From contig CAWAHE010000006.1 of assembly GCA_963781775.1 (NCBI GenBank), positions 1 through 64,000 on the forward strand: a stretch of DNA of 64,000 nucleotides. The letters are read 5' to 3'. The notes under the pieces were generated by a model. The model was given only the letters and a program-made list of their open reading frames with translations, was not told where the DNA came from and did not search any database. The DNA comes from CAVSRC01 sp963781775 (lineage in GTDB: Bacteria; Pseudomonadota; Alphaproteobacteria; Rhizobiales; Kaistiaceae). The position numbers and the translations under genes are program-made. Below are positions 41,187 through 50,412 of this stretch, one piece after another; position 1 is the stretch's first letter, and each line of letters starts with the position of its first letter.

Positions 41187-42388
41187 GTTCCCCCGCTCCG
41201 CCCTCCCGCGGCGGCAACGCGACACTGATGCTGGTCCTGATCGGGGTGTCGGCGATCAACCCGGTCGCCATCAACATGTTCGTTCCGGCGATGCCCGACA
41301 TGATCCGGTCACTGGGCACCGACCTGCCGTCGATCCAGCTCGTCCTGTCCGCCTACCTGTTCTCGACGGCCGTCGCGCAACTCGTTCTCGGCCCGCTGTC
41401 GGACCGGTTCGGCCGGCGGCCGACGATGATCGCCGGGCTTGTCGTGTTCGTCATCGCCAGCATCGGCTGCGCGCTGGCGTCGAACGTCGGCTTTCTCGTC
41501 GCCATGCGAATCGCTCAAGGCGCAGGCGGTTGCGCCGGCATCGTCATCAGCCGGGCTGTCGTGCGCGACCGCTACGACCGCGATGAGGCCGCCGCCGCGC
41601 TCGGTTATGTCACCATGGGCTTTGCCGTCGCGCCCATGCTGAGCCCGACCATCGGCGGCTTGCTCAACGATAATATCGGCTGGCCCAGCATTTTCGTGCT
41701 GCAAGCAGTGCTGGGCGCCATCGTCCTGCTGGCCTGCGTGTTCGCCCTACCGGAGACGCGCCGCAAGCCGGATCCCGGCGAAGCGGCGAACCGGTTCCTG
41801 ACCAGCATGGGCGCGCTGCTGCGCATCCCGGCGTTCTGGAGCTACGCACTGACGCTGTCGTTCGGCGTCGCGGTCTTCTTCGCGTTCCTCGCTGGAACGC
41901 CGGTCATTGCATCCGAATTGCTCGGCATGAGCGGTACGGAGTTCGGGCTCTTCTTCGCCCTCGTCCCAGGCGGCTACATTCTCGGCAACTTCGTCACGGC
42001 GCGATTCTCACGCCGACTCGGCATCTCTGTGCTGATGATCAGCGGAACGACGATCGTCGTGGTCGGGGTCATCGCCATGGGCATCGCCTTCGGCGTCGGC
42101 TGGTATCATCCCCTGTCCTTGTTTGCGCCGATGTATGCAATCGGATTCGCCAATGGGCTGACCTTCTCCAATGCCATCGCCGGTGCGGTTTCGCTTCGCC
42201 CCCAATTTGCCGGCGCGGCGTCGGGTCTGGCCGGCAGCCTCCAGATCATGGGCGGCGCGGTGGCCAGCGTCCTGATCGGCGTTCTGCTCGAAGCCGCCCA
42301 TTCGGTCTTCACGCTGGTCGCCTTCCTGCTGGTGCTGGCGCTCGCCAGCCTGGCGGCCGCAACGTGGGCGCGTTCGGCGCGCGGCTAG
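41183..42388 (+). CDS. Bcr/CflA-family MFS drug-efflux transporter
   Basis: 401 residues with twelve helices. The MFS motif A region is LGPLSDRFGRRPTMIAGLVV. Bcr/CflA markers are INMFVPAMPDMIRSLGTDLP, QLVLSAYLFSTAVAQLVLGP and RIAQGAGGCAGIVISRAVVR then D. It is a proton-driven exporter of drugs or peptides. It is coupled to the EamA gene (four-base overlap). Its last four bases overlap the convergent di-heme gene. Confidence 0.92.
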   Translation: MSSPAPPSRGGNATLMLVLIGVSAINPVAINMFVPAMPDMIRSLGTDLPSIQLVLSAYLFSTAVAQLVLGPLSDRFGRRPTMIAGLVVFVIASIGCALASNVGFLVAMRIAQGAGGCAGIVISRAVVRDRYDRDEAAAALGYVTMGFAVAPMLSPTIGGLLNDNIGWPSIFVLQAVLGAIVLLACVFALPETRRKPDPGEAANRFLTSMGALLRIPAFWSYALTLSFGVAVFFAFLAGTPVIASELLGMSGTEFGLFFALVPGGYILGNFVTARFSRRLGISVLMISGTTIVVVGVIAMGIAFGVGWYHPLSLFAPMYAIGFANGLTFSNAIAGAVSLRPQFAGAASGLAGSLQIMGGAVASVLIGVLLEAAHSVFTLVAFLLVLALASLAAATWARSARG

Positions 42389-43797
42389 AGCGAATTCAGG
42401 AAAGCAATCAGCGCGTCACGGTCGGCGGCGGGCGCGGTGCGAAAGGCTTCCCTGGCACGCTCCGCCTCACCGCCATGCCAGAGGATCGCCTCCGCCAGCC
42501 CGCGCGCACGGCCGTCGTGCAAAAGCCGGTCGTGCCCGTTGACACGCTGGATCAGGCCGATGCCCCAAAGCGGTGTGGTGCGCCACTCGGTGCCCGTCGC
42601 CGAGCCGTCGGGGCGATGGTCGGCGAGCCCCTCACCCATGTCGTGCAGCAGCAGATCCGTGAACGGATGGAATGTCTGGTTGGCGAGTTCCGGCAAGGAC
42701 GTATCGCCCCCCGTTGTCAGGGTCGGGACGTGGCAGGCGGCGCAGCCCATCGACCGGAACACGTCGAGGCCATGCTGAAATTGCGGCGTGTCGGCGCCGC
42801 GCGCCTGCGGCACCGCCAGCGTGCGCACATAGGTCACAAGTCGGTCGAAGAAGCTGTCGCTTATTTCCGGAGCAGATTCCTGTGGATCGTTCACGCAAGC
42901 CGTCTGGGCCGGCGGGCAATTCTGGTGCGGGAAGATCGTGGTGGTCAGGCCCATGTCGCCAAGCGCGGCGCCGGCGCCCTGCTCGGCCAGCGTGGCGACG
43001 TTGGCCTTCCACCCGAAACGTCCGACGGCCGGGTTGCCGGCATAGTCGGTAAGCTCGTTGATCCGTCCGGAGATGCCGTCGCCGTCGGCGTCGGCGGGAT
43101 CGGCCAGCGCCCGCAGCGTCGCCTCGGGCACCGACTCCAGCAGGCCAAGGCCAATGACCGAGGGCGCCACGCGCGGGCTCATCATCACGCCATCGAGCGA
43201 ACCGTAAGCCAGATTGGAAAAACGCGGCTCGACCCGGATGAGGTGATAGGGCGTGCCGTCGCCATATGTCCCCGAAACGGCCTCGGTCTCGGCGATCGTC
43301 AGATCGCCTTCGGGCGGAACACCCAGAACCGCGTGATCGTTGAACTGGTCGCCGTAGCGCGGATCCTTCACCGCGCTACCGTCCGGGCCAGCCACCGACA
43401 GCCGCACCAGCATCGATTCCATCGGCGCGCCCGGCGCCGGCGGCTTGCCGCGCCCGTCGCGGACATGGCAGCCGGAGCAAGAGTTGCGGTTAAAGGTTGG
43501 ACCGAGCCCGTCGAAGGATTTCACCGAGGCCGGATACTCCGCCCATTTGGTGTTGAACACGCGATTGCCGAAGGCGAACGGCCGGGCCCGTTCGGGCGGT
43601 GCGTTGCTGGCCAGGAACGTATAGGCGTCGTCGGTGGCGATGACGCGCGTGGTATCCCCGCCGAGCGCGCCGGTGACCGGAGCCGCCAGCAATTGCTCGC
43701 GCAAACCCGCGGCCAGCGGACCGCCATCGGTCGCCGCCGCAACGAGAGCGGCGCCGAGCAGGGCCGCCACGATGCCGAAATGAATGGGCCGGGACAT
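42385..43797 (-). CDS. Di-heme oxidoreductase family protein (DHOR, 'thiol oxidoreductase')
   Basis: 470 residues. The signal peptide is IHFGIVAALLGAALVAAATD. Two CxxCH heme sites are visible: NRNSCSGCHVRDGRGKPPAP and MGCAACHVPTLTTGG. Family segments include RVFNTKWAEYPASVKSFDGL, SVIGLGLLESVPEATLRALA and WRTTPLWGIGLIQRVNGHDR then LLHDGRA. It is a periplasmic c-type cytochrome. Proteins of this family accompany imelysin in iron-regulated loci, and here the imelysin gene is 15 bases upstream on the same strand. It is intact, unlike its paralogue at 23855-25310. Confidence 0.9.
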   Translation of the reverse strand: MSRPIHFGIVAALLGAALVAAATDGGPLAAGLREQLLAAPVTGALGGDTTRVIATDDAYTFLASNAPPERARPFAFGNRVFNTKWAEYPASVKSFDGLGPTFNRNSCSGCHVRDGRGKPPAPGAPMESMLVRLSVAGPDGSAVKDPRYGDQFNDHAVLGVPPEGDLTIAETEAVSGTYGDGTPYHLIRVEPRFSNLAYGSLDGVMMSPRVAPSVIGLGLLESVPEATLRALADPADADGDGISGRINELTDYAGNPAVGRFGWKANVATLAEQGAGAALGDMGLTTTIFPHQNCPPAQTACVNDPQESAPEISDSFFDRLVTYVRTLAVPQARGADTPQFQHGLDVFRSMGCAACHVPTLTTGGDTSLPELANQTFHPFTDLLLHDMGEGLADHRPDGSATGTEWRTTPLWGIGLIQRVNGHDRLLHDGRARGLAEAILWHGGEAERAREAFRTAPAADRDALIAFLNSL

Positions 43798-43812
43798 GAG
43801 CCCTCTTTTACC

Positions 43813-45127
43813 TCAGCCGGGAATCTGCACCAGCACGCCAAGCGCGGTGCCGGCCCGCTTGAGACCCTGGGCGAGTTCGCCGAGGGCTTTCACTGCGGCC
43901 TCCGCCTTGACGCGCTCCGGGCTGCCCTCGGGCGAGGCCAACACCTGATCCCATGGATCGTGAAGGACCGCGATCTTGGCAGTGGCGTCGGCAACGAGCC
44001 CGTCGACTTCGGCGGCAAGCGTCGGGTCGACGACCGTGACAAGCGCCCGCATGCCGGACCCTTCGGCACCGGGATACTGGCCCGTCCACACGTTCTCAAT
44101 GCCCTTCATGTCGTAGACGAAGTCCTGGTGCGTGGTGTCGGAAAAGCATGAGTGCTCGTCCTCCTGATCGCCCGAGTTCGAGCCCAACTGCCATACGTTG
44201 CGACATCAACTCGTCACCGGCGAGCACGGCCATGCCGTTCATGATGCGGCCGATTGCCTCCCGCTTTGGCAGAACCGAAAACGTAGCGGCGTAGTTGTCG
44301 TCGACGCCAGGCTTCCAGGCGCCGACCAGACGGTCGAGGTCGTTGACCAGGCGGGCGGTGACGATCTTCAGGTATTCGCGTCGGCGATCATTGTGGTCCT
44401 GCCCGGCGACGTAGTCGCTTGCAGGACGGGCGCCAGGGCCGTTCGGGTCCAGATCCTGCCCCCATAGCAGGAACTCGATGGCGTGCCATCCCATGGTGAC
44501 GTCTGACTCGTCGGTCGCCATGTTCTTGATCAGGATTTGGGCGATCGAGATGTCGCTGTCGTTGTTAATGATGCCGGCATTTGGGTCGCCGACAACGTAA
44601 TCGATGAAGGCCTCGTTCATCGGCCACGCGTTGATCTCGCCCTCGATCGCCTCGATCGGACCATCGTAGAACCGGTAGGCCTCGGTGACGAGGTAGGCCG
44701 GCCGCGCCGCGACCCAGGCCTTGCGCGCCGCGGCAAGCGTTGCGTCATTGGGGTCGGCGAGAAACGCGTCGATCGCGCTCGCCATGTCCTTCGCCGCGGC
44801 CGCGGAGGTCGCGTAGCTCGCCTCGACGCCGCGGACGTAGGTCGCGATCTCGTCGGTGGCGTCGTAATTGTGGGCGTTGGGATCGTCTGAGGGCAGCGCG
44901 TAGCTCTCCGGCACGTCGCCGGCTTCGCCGCCGCCTTCACCGCCCTGGCTTGCTTGTGCCAGAAGCAAGTGGCGCGCTGCGGCACTCGTGCCCGTGGCCG
45001 GTGCAATGGATTGGCCCGCACCATGAAATCCTGCGGCCAGTGCGGTCGCCTGCGGTACCGCCGGCAGCGCGGTGCCGGCAAGAGCCGCGAGGCCAACGCC
45101 CATCCAGGTCTTGCGTCGTGTCGTCAC
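43813..45127 (-). pseudogene. Imelysin-family (IrpA-like) periplasmic protein, interrupted by a +1 base
   Basis: Translation probably starts at GTG 45127, seven bases after GAGGAG. A signal peptide (MGVGLAALAGTALPAVPQAT) leads into the imelysin domain (IATYVRGVEASYATSAAAAK, RFYDGPIEAIEGEINAWP, GWHAIEFLLWGQDL, the GxHxxE motif). Near 44185 the frame shifts, and the family sequence SGDQEDEHSCFSDTTHQDF continues in the next frame to the stop at 43813. Removing one G from the GGG at the complement of 44183-44185 restores a full-length protein. The breakpoint string is identical to that in the di-heme gene at 24971-24983. It may be an assembly error, a real lesion or recoding. Confidence 0.82.
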
Positions 45128-45262
45128 AATCAGTCTCCTCGAGCGCGGTTCAAGGCCGCGATGCGGATCAAAACGGAAGCGGACCACCCATTGCAGATCG
45201 AACCGAGATTGTCTAGACGATCATATCATCTTTACTTGGCATTACTTGATATCAATTCCAAT

Positions 45263-45287
45263 GTAGTCGTTGAATTAGAATAACTAC
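45263..45287. promoter_or_regulatory. Imperfect palindrome between imelysin and PKHD genes
   Basis: gtagtcgtt (45263-45271) and aataactac (45279-45287) pair at seven of nine positions around gaattag, in a very AT-rich 80-base promoter region between two divergent genes whose families are usually iron-controlled. The attagaataa core is reminiscent of Irr/ICE-type sites but is not a clear match. Confidence 0.45.
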
Positions 45288-45306
45288 AATCAAATTGGGC
45301 ACCGCC

Positions 45307-45969
45307 ATGTACCACGTCATTGCCGATATTCTGGACTCCGAGGCTGTCGCCAGGGCCGGCGCGGTCCTCGCCAACGCGAAGTTCGTCGATGGGCGGGCCA
45401 CCGCCGGCTGGCACGCCAAACTCGTCAAGAACAATCTTCAGGCAACCGGAGGCGACCGCGCCGTCTCGGCACTGCGCGAGACGCTGGCCGCGGCAATCGG
45501 TGGCAATGCCCTGTTCCGTCTCGCGGCCCGTCCGAAGGTGCTGACGCCGATCATCCTGTCTCGCTACGAGCCGGGCATGGAATATGGCAGCCACGTCGAT
45601 GACGCCCTGATGAACGGCATACGCACCGACGTATCGTTCACGCTGTTCCTCAGCGATCCCGACAGCTACGACGGCGGCGCGCTGGTGATCGAATCCAGCG
45701 GCGGCGAGGACGACATCAAATTGCCGGCCGGCTCGCTGGTCGCCTACCCCTCCACGACGCTTCATCGTGTGCAACCGGTGACGAAGGGCGCCCGGCTGGC
45801 GGCCGTCGGTTGGGCGCGAAGTTTCATTCGCGATCCGGCCCGGCGCGAGCTGTTGTTCGACCTCGACACCGCGCGCCAGTCGCTGTTCGCCCGCGAAGGC
45901 AAGACGGCCGAGTTCGACCTCCTGTCGAAGAGCACCGCCAATCTGCTCCGCATGTGGGCCGAGGACTAA
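45307..45969 (+). CDS. Fe(II)/2-oxoglutarate dioxygenase of the PKHD-type hydroxylase family
   Basis: 220 residues from ATG 45307. The iron ligands are His96 and Asp98 (MEYGSHVDDALM) and His153 (TTLHRVQPV); Arg163 (GARLAAVGW) should bind 2-oxoglutarate. The full-length pattern matches PiuC/YbiX-type proteins (WHAKLVKNNLQ, DVSFTLFLSDPDSYDGGALV). In known bacteria these are linked to iron uptake. It is divergent from the imelysin operon, sharing a 180-base AT-rich promoter region. Its own substrate is unknown. Confidence 0.92.
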   Translation: MYHVIADILDSEAVARAGAVLANAKFVDGRATAGWHAKLVKNNLQATGGDRAVSALRETLAAAIGGNALFRLAARPKVLTPIILSRYEPGMEYGSHVDDALMNGIRTDVSFTLFLSDPDSYDGGALVIESSGGEDDIKLPAGSLVAYPSTTLHRVQPVTKGARLAAVGWARSFIRDPARRELLFDLDTARQSLFAREGKTAEFDLLSKSTANLLRMWAED

Positions 45970-46877
45970 CCGCCCTCTCCTTCGGCGAGCACTTCCGCGA
46001 TAACGTGGCGGGCAATGCCGGCGAGGACCGGATTGCTGCTCCTGTAGTAAGGCAGCGCGATCAGGGCGACGGAGAGCGCCCAGCCGCGTCCGCGCATCCA
46101 GGTCGCCTCGTCAACGCCCACGGCCCCGCGAAATTCGGCACGTGCACCGGCGGTGAACAGGTTCCAGGCCACCATCAGGTCGCAGGCGGGATCGCCGATC
46201 CCCAATGTGCCGAAATCGATGACCCCTGCCAGCTTGCCTTCCCGGGCGAGCAGATTGCCCGAATGGATGTCGCCGTGGATCCAGACAAGCGGACCCTGCC
46301 ACACCGGCGCGGCCAGCGCCGCGTCCCAGGCGGCCGTCACCGCTGCAACGTCGAACATTCCGTCGAGGCTGGCAATCGCCTGCCGCGTTCGGGCATCGCG
46401 GGTCGCCAGCGGCGCACCACGCCCGAGGACCGCCGGGTCAGGCACCGGCGCTCCGGACGGATCGACGCGCTGCAGCGCGATCACGAAGCGCGCAACGTCG
46501 CGCGCCGCTTCCTGCACATCGGCGAGGCGGTCGATCGTGGCGTTCTCGCCGGGGAGCCAGCCGTGGACGGCCCAGCGCCATGGATAGCCCTCCGCCGGCT
46601 CGCCGCGCGCCAGCGGCTGCGGGATCGCGAGCGGCAGATGCGGAGCGAGGAATGGCAGCCATTTGTGCTCCTTGTCGACCTGCGCAGTCGACCAGTGGAT
46701 GCGCGGCATGCGCACCACCATGTCGCTGCCGAGGCGGTAAAGCGCGTTGTCAGTGCCCGCGGATGCGACGGGAACGATCGGCAGAGCCGCCCATTGCGGG
46801 AACTGCGCGCCGATCAGACGGGTGACGAGACCAACGTCGGTCGGCACCTCGTCGGCATGCATACGTTCAGAGGACAT
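45966..46877 (-). CDS. Aminoglycoside phosphotransferase (APH)-like kinase
   Basis: 303 residues. The kinase-like fold shows a catalytic loop PLVWIHGDIHSGNLLAREGK and a metal motif GVIDFGTLGIGDPACDLMVA. An N-terminal region with ASAGTDNALYRLGSDMVVRM resembles the nucleotide-binding loop. Family members phosphorylate small molecules such as aminoglycosides, homoserine, choline or methylthioribose, so resistance cannot be assumed. It overlaps the MFS gene by 11 bases and converges on the PKHD gene with a four-base overlap. Confidence 0.88.
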   Translation of the reverse strand: MSSERMHADEVPTDVGLVTRLIGAQFPQWAALPIVPVASAGTDNALYRLGSDMVVRMPRIHWSTAQVDKEHKWLPFLAPHLPLAIPQPLARGEPAEGYPWRWAVHGWLPGENATIDRLADVQEAARDVARFVIALQRVDPSGAPVPDPAVLGRGAPLATRDARTRQAIASLDGMFDVAAVTAAWDAALAAPVWQGPLVWIHGDIHSGNLLAREGKLAGVIDFGTLGIGDPACDLMVAWNLFTAGARAEFRGAVGVDEATWMRGRGWALSVALIALPYYRSSNPVLAGIARHVIAEVLAEGEGG

Positions 46878-48039
46878 GGACGCGCCCCGCGGTCGCCATT
46901 GCCGTCTTCAGTCCGTAGTAGTGCCAGAGGATCAACGCTCCGCCAGTGAGCGCCGGCAGCGCCAGCAGAATGCCATCCGACAGGGGCAGGCCGGACGCCG
47001 CAAGCGCCGCTGCCGTGATGCAGCCAACGAAACTCCCGATGTCCCAGCCTGCTTCGACGGCGATGTTGAAGCGGAACGGACAAGGCGACGCCTTCGCCAT
47101 GTTGTAGGTCGCGGTCCCGAGCCCCGGGACGAGCAGCGGCATGACGAGCGCACCGAGCGCGTTGGCGATCACGGCAAGCCACGGAAAGCCAACGCTCGCG
47201 GCGCGAACCGCAACCACGATTGCCGTCGCCCCAAATCCGATCAGCACCATCCGTCGCCCGTGGCCGAGGTCAATGTGGCGGCCGAGTGCGAGTCCGCCCG
47301 CCGCTCCGGCGAGGCCCGCGAGAGCCATGGCGCCGCCGTAGGCGGGAATGCTTTCCTTCAGCGAATAGAACAGCGCGATCTGCCAGACAAAAATGAAGCA
47401 GGCGTCGAACCAGCCGTCGAAAACGATGATCGCGGTGGCGAGCCGCGCCGCCCTGAAGGCACCGGGCGCCTCGTGCCTCACCGGAATGTTCGGCGCGCCG
47501 ATGAGCGGCAGGACCGCCAGCACCTGAATTAGCGCGACGCCTGCGAAGGTCGCTCGCCCGCCAGCCGTCACCACGGCCCACGCGCCGATGAGCGGCGCCA
47601 CGATTCCCACCACCGAGACCAGGGCCTCGCGCGCGCCGATCTGATGGCCGCGGTGCTCGGTGTCGCCGATGGTGGCAAAATAGGCGTGATATGCAGGCCA
47701 GTAGAAGATGTCGGCGACCGCAGTGACGATCACGAGTACGAACAGCATGACGCCGACGCCATCGACTTCGGCCAGCACCGGATATTGCATCGCCATGCCG
47801 AGGGTACCGGCGACAAGCAGCGGCTTTAATCCCCACCGCTTGGCCAGCGGCAGGATCGCCGGGCGGAGAGCGAAGCGTCCCGCGACGATCGCCGCCAAGG
47901 CGATCAAGGCATGGGGCACGGATATCCCGGCGCGGAGTAGAAACACCACGAAGAAGACGCCGCCGGCGCCCTGGGCGAGTGCCTGGATGCCGGAATGCAG
48001 GTTGACGCGGTTGACCGCGTCGTTGCGCAAGTAAGCCAT
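46867..48039 (-). CDS. MFS-type transporter
   Basis: 390 residues from ATG 48039; an in-frame TTG at 48072 would add 11. About twelve hydrophobic segments are seen, including GAGGVFFVVFLLRAGISVP, VMLFVLVIVTAVADIFYWPA and VVGIVAPLIGAWAVVTAGGR. A central basic loop (VRHEAPGAFRAARLATA) divides the two halves. Motifs match MFS exporters loosely; the substrate is unknown. It overlaps the APH-like kinase by 11 bases, so the pair is translationally coupled. Confidence 0.82.
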   Translation of the reverse strand: MAYLRNDAVNRVNLHSGIQALAQGAGGVFFVVFLLRAGISVPHALIALAAIVAGRFALRPAILPLAKRWGLKPLLVAGTLGMAMQYPVLAEVDGVGVMLFVLVIVTAVADIFYWPAYHAYFATIGDTEHRGHQIGAREALVSVVGIVAPLIGAWAVVTAGGRATFAGVALIQVLAVLPLIGAPNIPVRHEAPGAFRAARLATAIIVFDGWFDACFIFVWQIALFYSLKESIPAYGGAMALAGLAGAAGGLALGRHIDLGHGRRMVLIGFGATAIVVAVRAASVGFPWLAVIANALGALVMPLLVPGLGTATYNMAKASPCPFRFNIAVEAGWDIGSFVGCITAAALAASGLPLSDGILLALPALTGGALILWHYYGLKTAMATAGRVHVL

Positions 48040-48350
48040 GGAAACACCGACAAAAAGAGAATGAGAGGACAACCGGCCGTTGGCCGGTCAGCGGCGCAGT
48101 CGCGCTAGGAAGTGGTCCCACCCATCGTCAAACTCCTCGTCGGAGGTCGTGACTATGCCCCGCGAGCCTGCGGCCGGCAACCTCACGGGTTCGGTGATCG
48201 CCGATTTGCCGAGCCAGTGGCCGGCAGGCCACAGCGATCCTGTCAGCGTCAGCCCTGGTGGATTCTCTGATAGGATGGATCACGCTGCCGGCGCGTGCCG
48301 CGCGGCATCGGCGGCATGACGGGCCCTATTGTTCGGGAGGAACAACGCAA

Positions 48351-49181
48351 GTGTCCCAACAGCAACAAGAAATTTCAGAGTACACGTTCAGCGACGGCGA
48401 AATTGCCGACTTCCAGCGGGATGGCTTTGTTCTGAAGCCTGGCCTGTTCACGAAAAAGGAAGTCGAAGGTCTCAATCAGGTCGTGAAGAGCGACGCCGGC
48501 ATCGCCGATGCCGTCTACGGCCGCGTCGATCGTTCCGGTGCGACGACCGAACTGGCGCTGTGGAACCATCTCAGCGACGACATGTTCGGGGCGGTGGCAC
48601 GCTCGCGTCGCATCGTCGACAATCTTGAGCGCGTTCTGGGTGGCGAGATCGCCTTCTATCATTCCAAGCTGACGCTCAAGCGGCCCAAGGTCGGAGGCTC
48701 CTGGGAGTGGCATCAGGACTACGGCTACTGGTACCGCAACGGCTTTCTGTTTCCTGACATGGCAAGTGTGTTCATCGCGCTGGACCCGAGCCGGAAGGAA
48801 AATGGATGCCTGCAAGTTCTCAAGGGCTCGCACCTGATCGGCCGGATAGAACACGGAGCCGTTGCCGGTCAGATCGGCGCCGACATGGCCTATGTCGAAG
48901 CCGCAATGAAGCGCTGTCCGCTCGTCTATGTCGAGATGGCGCCCGGCGATGCGCTGTTCTTCCACGCGAACCTGTTGCACGCATCGGGACCAAACATGTC
49001 GGAGAACTCGCGCAACGTTCTGCTGTGTTGCTACAACCGCGCGGACAATGTGTCGTTCAAGGAACAGTCCAATAGCGGTCAGCAGCGCATCGAAAAGCTC
49101 GCCGACAGCGCGGTCATTGACTACATGACCAAGCCGCTTGACGCGACGCGGAGATTCGCCCGGCCCACCGTCCCCGCGTAG
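48351..49181 (+). CDS. Phytanoyl-CoA dioxygenase (PhyH)-family Fe(II)/2-oxoglutarate enzyme
   Basis: 276 residues from GTG 48351, preceded by GGGAGGA. The fold begins SDGEIADFQRDGFVLKPGLF. The iron facial triad is in WEWHQDYGYW (His, Asp) and NLLHASGPNMS (His), and Arg in NSRNVLLCCYNR should bind 2-oxoglutarate. PhyH enzymes hydroxylate or halogenate varied small molecules, including ectoine and phosphonates; which applies here is unclear. A GntR regulator and a sugar importer follow in the same direction, which might make it part of that pathway. Confidence 0.87.
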   Translation: MSQQQQEISEYTFSDGEIADFQRDGFVLKPGLFTKKEVEGLNQVVKSDAGIADAVYGRVDRSGATTELALWNHLSDDMFGAVARSRRIVDNLERVLGGEIAFYHSKLTLKRPKVGGSWEWHQDYGYWYRNGFLFPDMASVFIALDPSRKENGCLQVLKGSHLIGRIEHGAVAGQIGADMAYVEAAMKRCPLVYVEMAPGDALFFHANLLHASGPNMSENSRNVLLCCYNRADNVSFKEQSNSGQQRIEKLADSAVIDYMTKPLDATRRFARPTVPA

Positions 49182-49330
49182 CTACACCGGCGCTGCGCCA
49201 TCCAAAATAACTTGGTCGTCCTGCCAAGTGCGTACGGCTGCCGTACCGCTCCGCCCGCATGGGCGCGCGGAAGGCGTCACGCTTGCAAATTGTCCTTGGG
49301 TGACGTTGCCCCATCTCCGCGGGTGTCATA

Positions 49331-49341
49331 TTGTATTACAA
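49331..49341. promoter_or_regulatory. FadR-type GntR operator (autoregulatory)
   Basis: ttgtattacaa is a perfect palindrome matching TNGTNNNACNA, the known consensus for FCD-type GntR regulators. It ends 24 bases before the GntR start codon, where it could block transcription of its own gene. Confidence 0.75.
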
Positions 49342-49365
49342 AAGACAAAGCCGACAGGGGTTGGA

Positions 49366-50169
49366 ATGAACAAATTCGAGGGGGCCGGGGCGCAACCTGC
49401 GCTCGCCAAACCGGCATTCGGCCGGTTGCAGCGCCCTGGATCGCCAGACTCAATCGGAACCTCCAGTCCGAAGATCCACTTGCGTGTCGCGGATCAGCTG
49501 GGCTTGGCGATCGCGCGCGGCGAATACGCGCCCGGCATGATGTTGCCGCCGGAAACGCGGCTCTGCGAGATGCTCGGCGTCAGCCGTACCGCGATGCGCG
49601 AAGCCATTCGCGGCCTCATCGCCAAGGGGTTGGTCGAGTCGCGAGCCAAGCTGGGCACGCGTGTTCGAGCAGCGGAATTCTGGAACCACCTCGATCCGGA
49701 CGTCCTGCGCTGGCGCCTGCAAGTCACCGATACGGAAGACTACCTTCGGAAGATGTTCGAGCTGCGTCGGGCCACGGAACCCGCGGCTTCGGCCATAGCT
49801 GCGGAAAACGCCGACGAGGACGACAAACGACGGCTGACCGCGGCTTTCCAGACCATGGCCGACGCCGGTACCGACAATGCCCGGTTTGTCGAGGGTGACC
49901 TCGCATTCCACAGAGCCATCTATCTGGCCACGCACAACGAATTCTTCCTGCCGCTCGGCCAGCTATTCACGTTGGCGCTGAGAGAGATGTTTCGCATCGC
50001 TGCTCTCGGCGCGTCGCACCGACCGCGCGCCATCGTGGAACACAACGATTTGCTCAAGGCGATCGTCGAGCATAAGCCGCAACTCGCCCGGGCGGCGGCC
50101 GTCACCCTGCTCGGTAATGCCGCCGGTGACATCGAACGCATTCGCGGCGAAGGCCTCGACCGGACCTGA
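49366..50169 (+). CDS. GntR-family regulator, FCD subfamily
   Basis: 267 residues from ATG 49366. The N-terminal winged helix reads LRVADQLGLAIARGEYAPGM then LPPETRLCEMLGVSRTAMRE and LVESRAKLGTRVRAA. The C-terminal FCD domain (~110-260) has the metal/ligand pattern YLRKMFELRRATEPAASAIA, FVEGDLAFHRAIYLATHNEF and IVEHNDLLKAIVEHKPQLAR. These repressors respond to sugar acids or other carboxylates. A matching palindrome sits before its own gene and a half-match overlaps the promoter of the downstream importer, so it probably controls both. Confidence 0.92.
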   Translation: MNKFEGAGAQPALAKPAFGRLQRPGSPDSIGTSSPKIHLRVADQLGLAIARGEYAPGMMLPPETRLCEMLGVSRTAMREAIRGLIAKGLVESRAKLGTRVRAAEFWNHLDPDVLRWRLQVTDTEDYLRKMFELRRATEPAASAIAAENADEDDKRRLTAAFQTMADAGTDNARFVEGDLAFHRAIYLATHNEFFLPLGQLFTLALREMFRIAALGASHRPRAIVEHNDLLKAIVEHKPQLARAAAVTLLGNAAGDIERIRGEGLDRT

Positions 50170-50260
50170 GCGATTGCCCCCTACGGGTGCGCTGCGATCG
50201 ATTGCGGGACTGCATGAGCGCGCATCGACTTTCTGCCATTCGGCCAACTCGACGCTTTCG

Positions 50261-50289
50261 TTGACATCGTTCCGGCTATTGTAATACCT
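50261..50289 (+). promoter_or_regulatory. Predicted promoter of the third sugar importer with a GntR half-site
   Basis: A perfect -35 ttgaca (50261-50266) is followed after 15 bases by taatac (50282-50287) as a -10. ttgtaatacct (50279-50289) overlaps the -10 and matches ten of eleven positions of the nearby GntR operator type at its defining bases except the last. Repression by the adjacent GntR protein is inferred. Confidence 0.6.
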
Positions 50290-50412
50290 ATTCTAAGTGC
50301 GTGTGGCGCAGTGTCGCATGCAACAAGGGGGAGGAAATAGCCTGGCAGACAGATCCGGCGTTCAGCCGGACATCGCTCAGCACAAAAAAACAACGACGTA
50401 CATCGGGAGGAA

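Noticed and set aside
42364..44151. Long plus-strand open frame opposite the di-heme and imelysin genes
   Set aside because: Antisense to genes with clear heme and imelysin motifs; no domain of its own.
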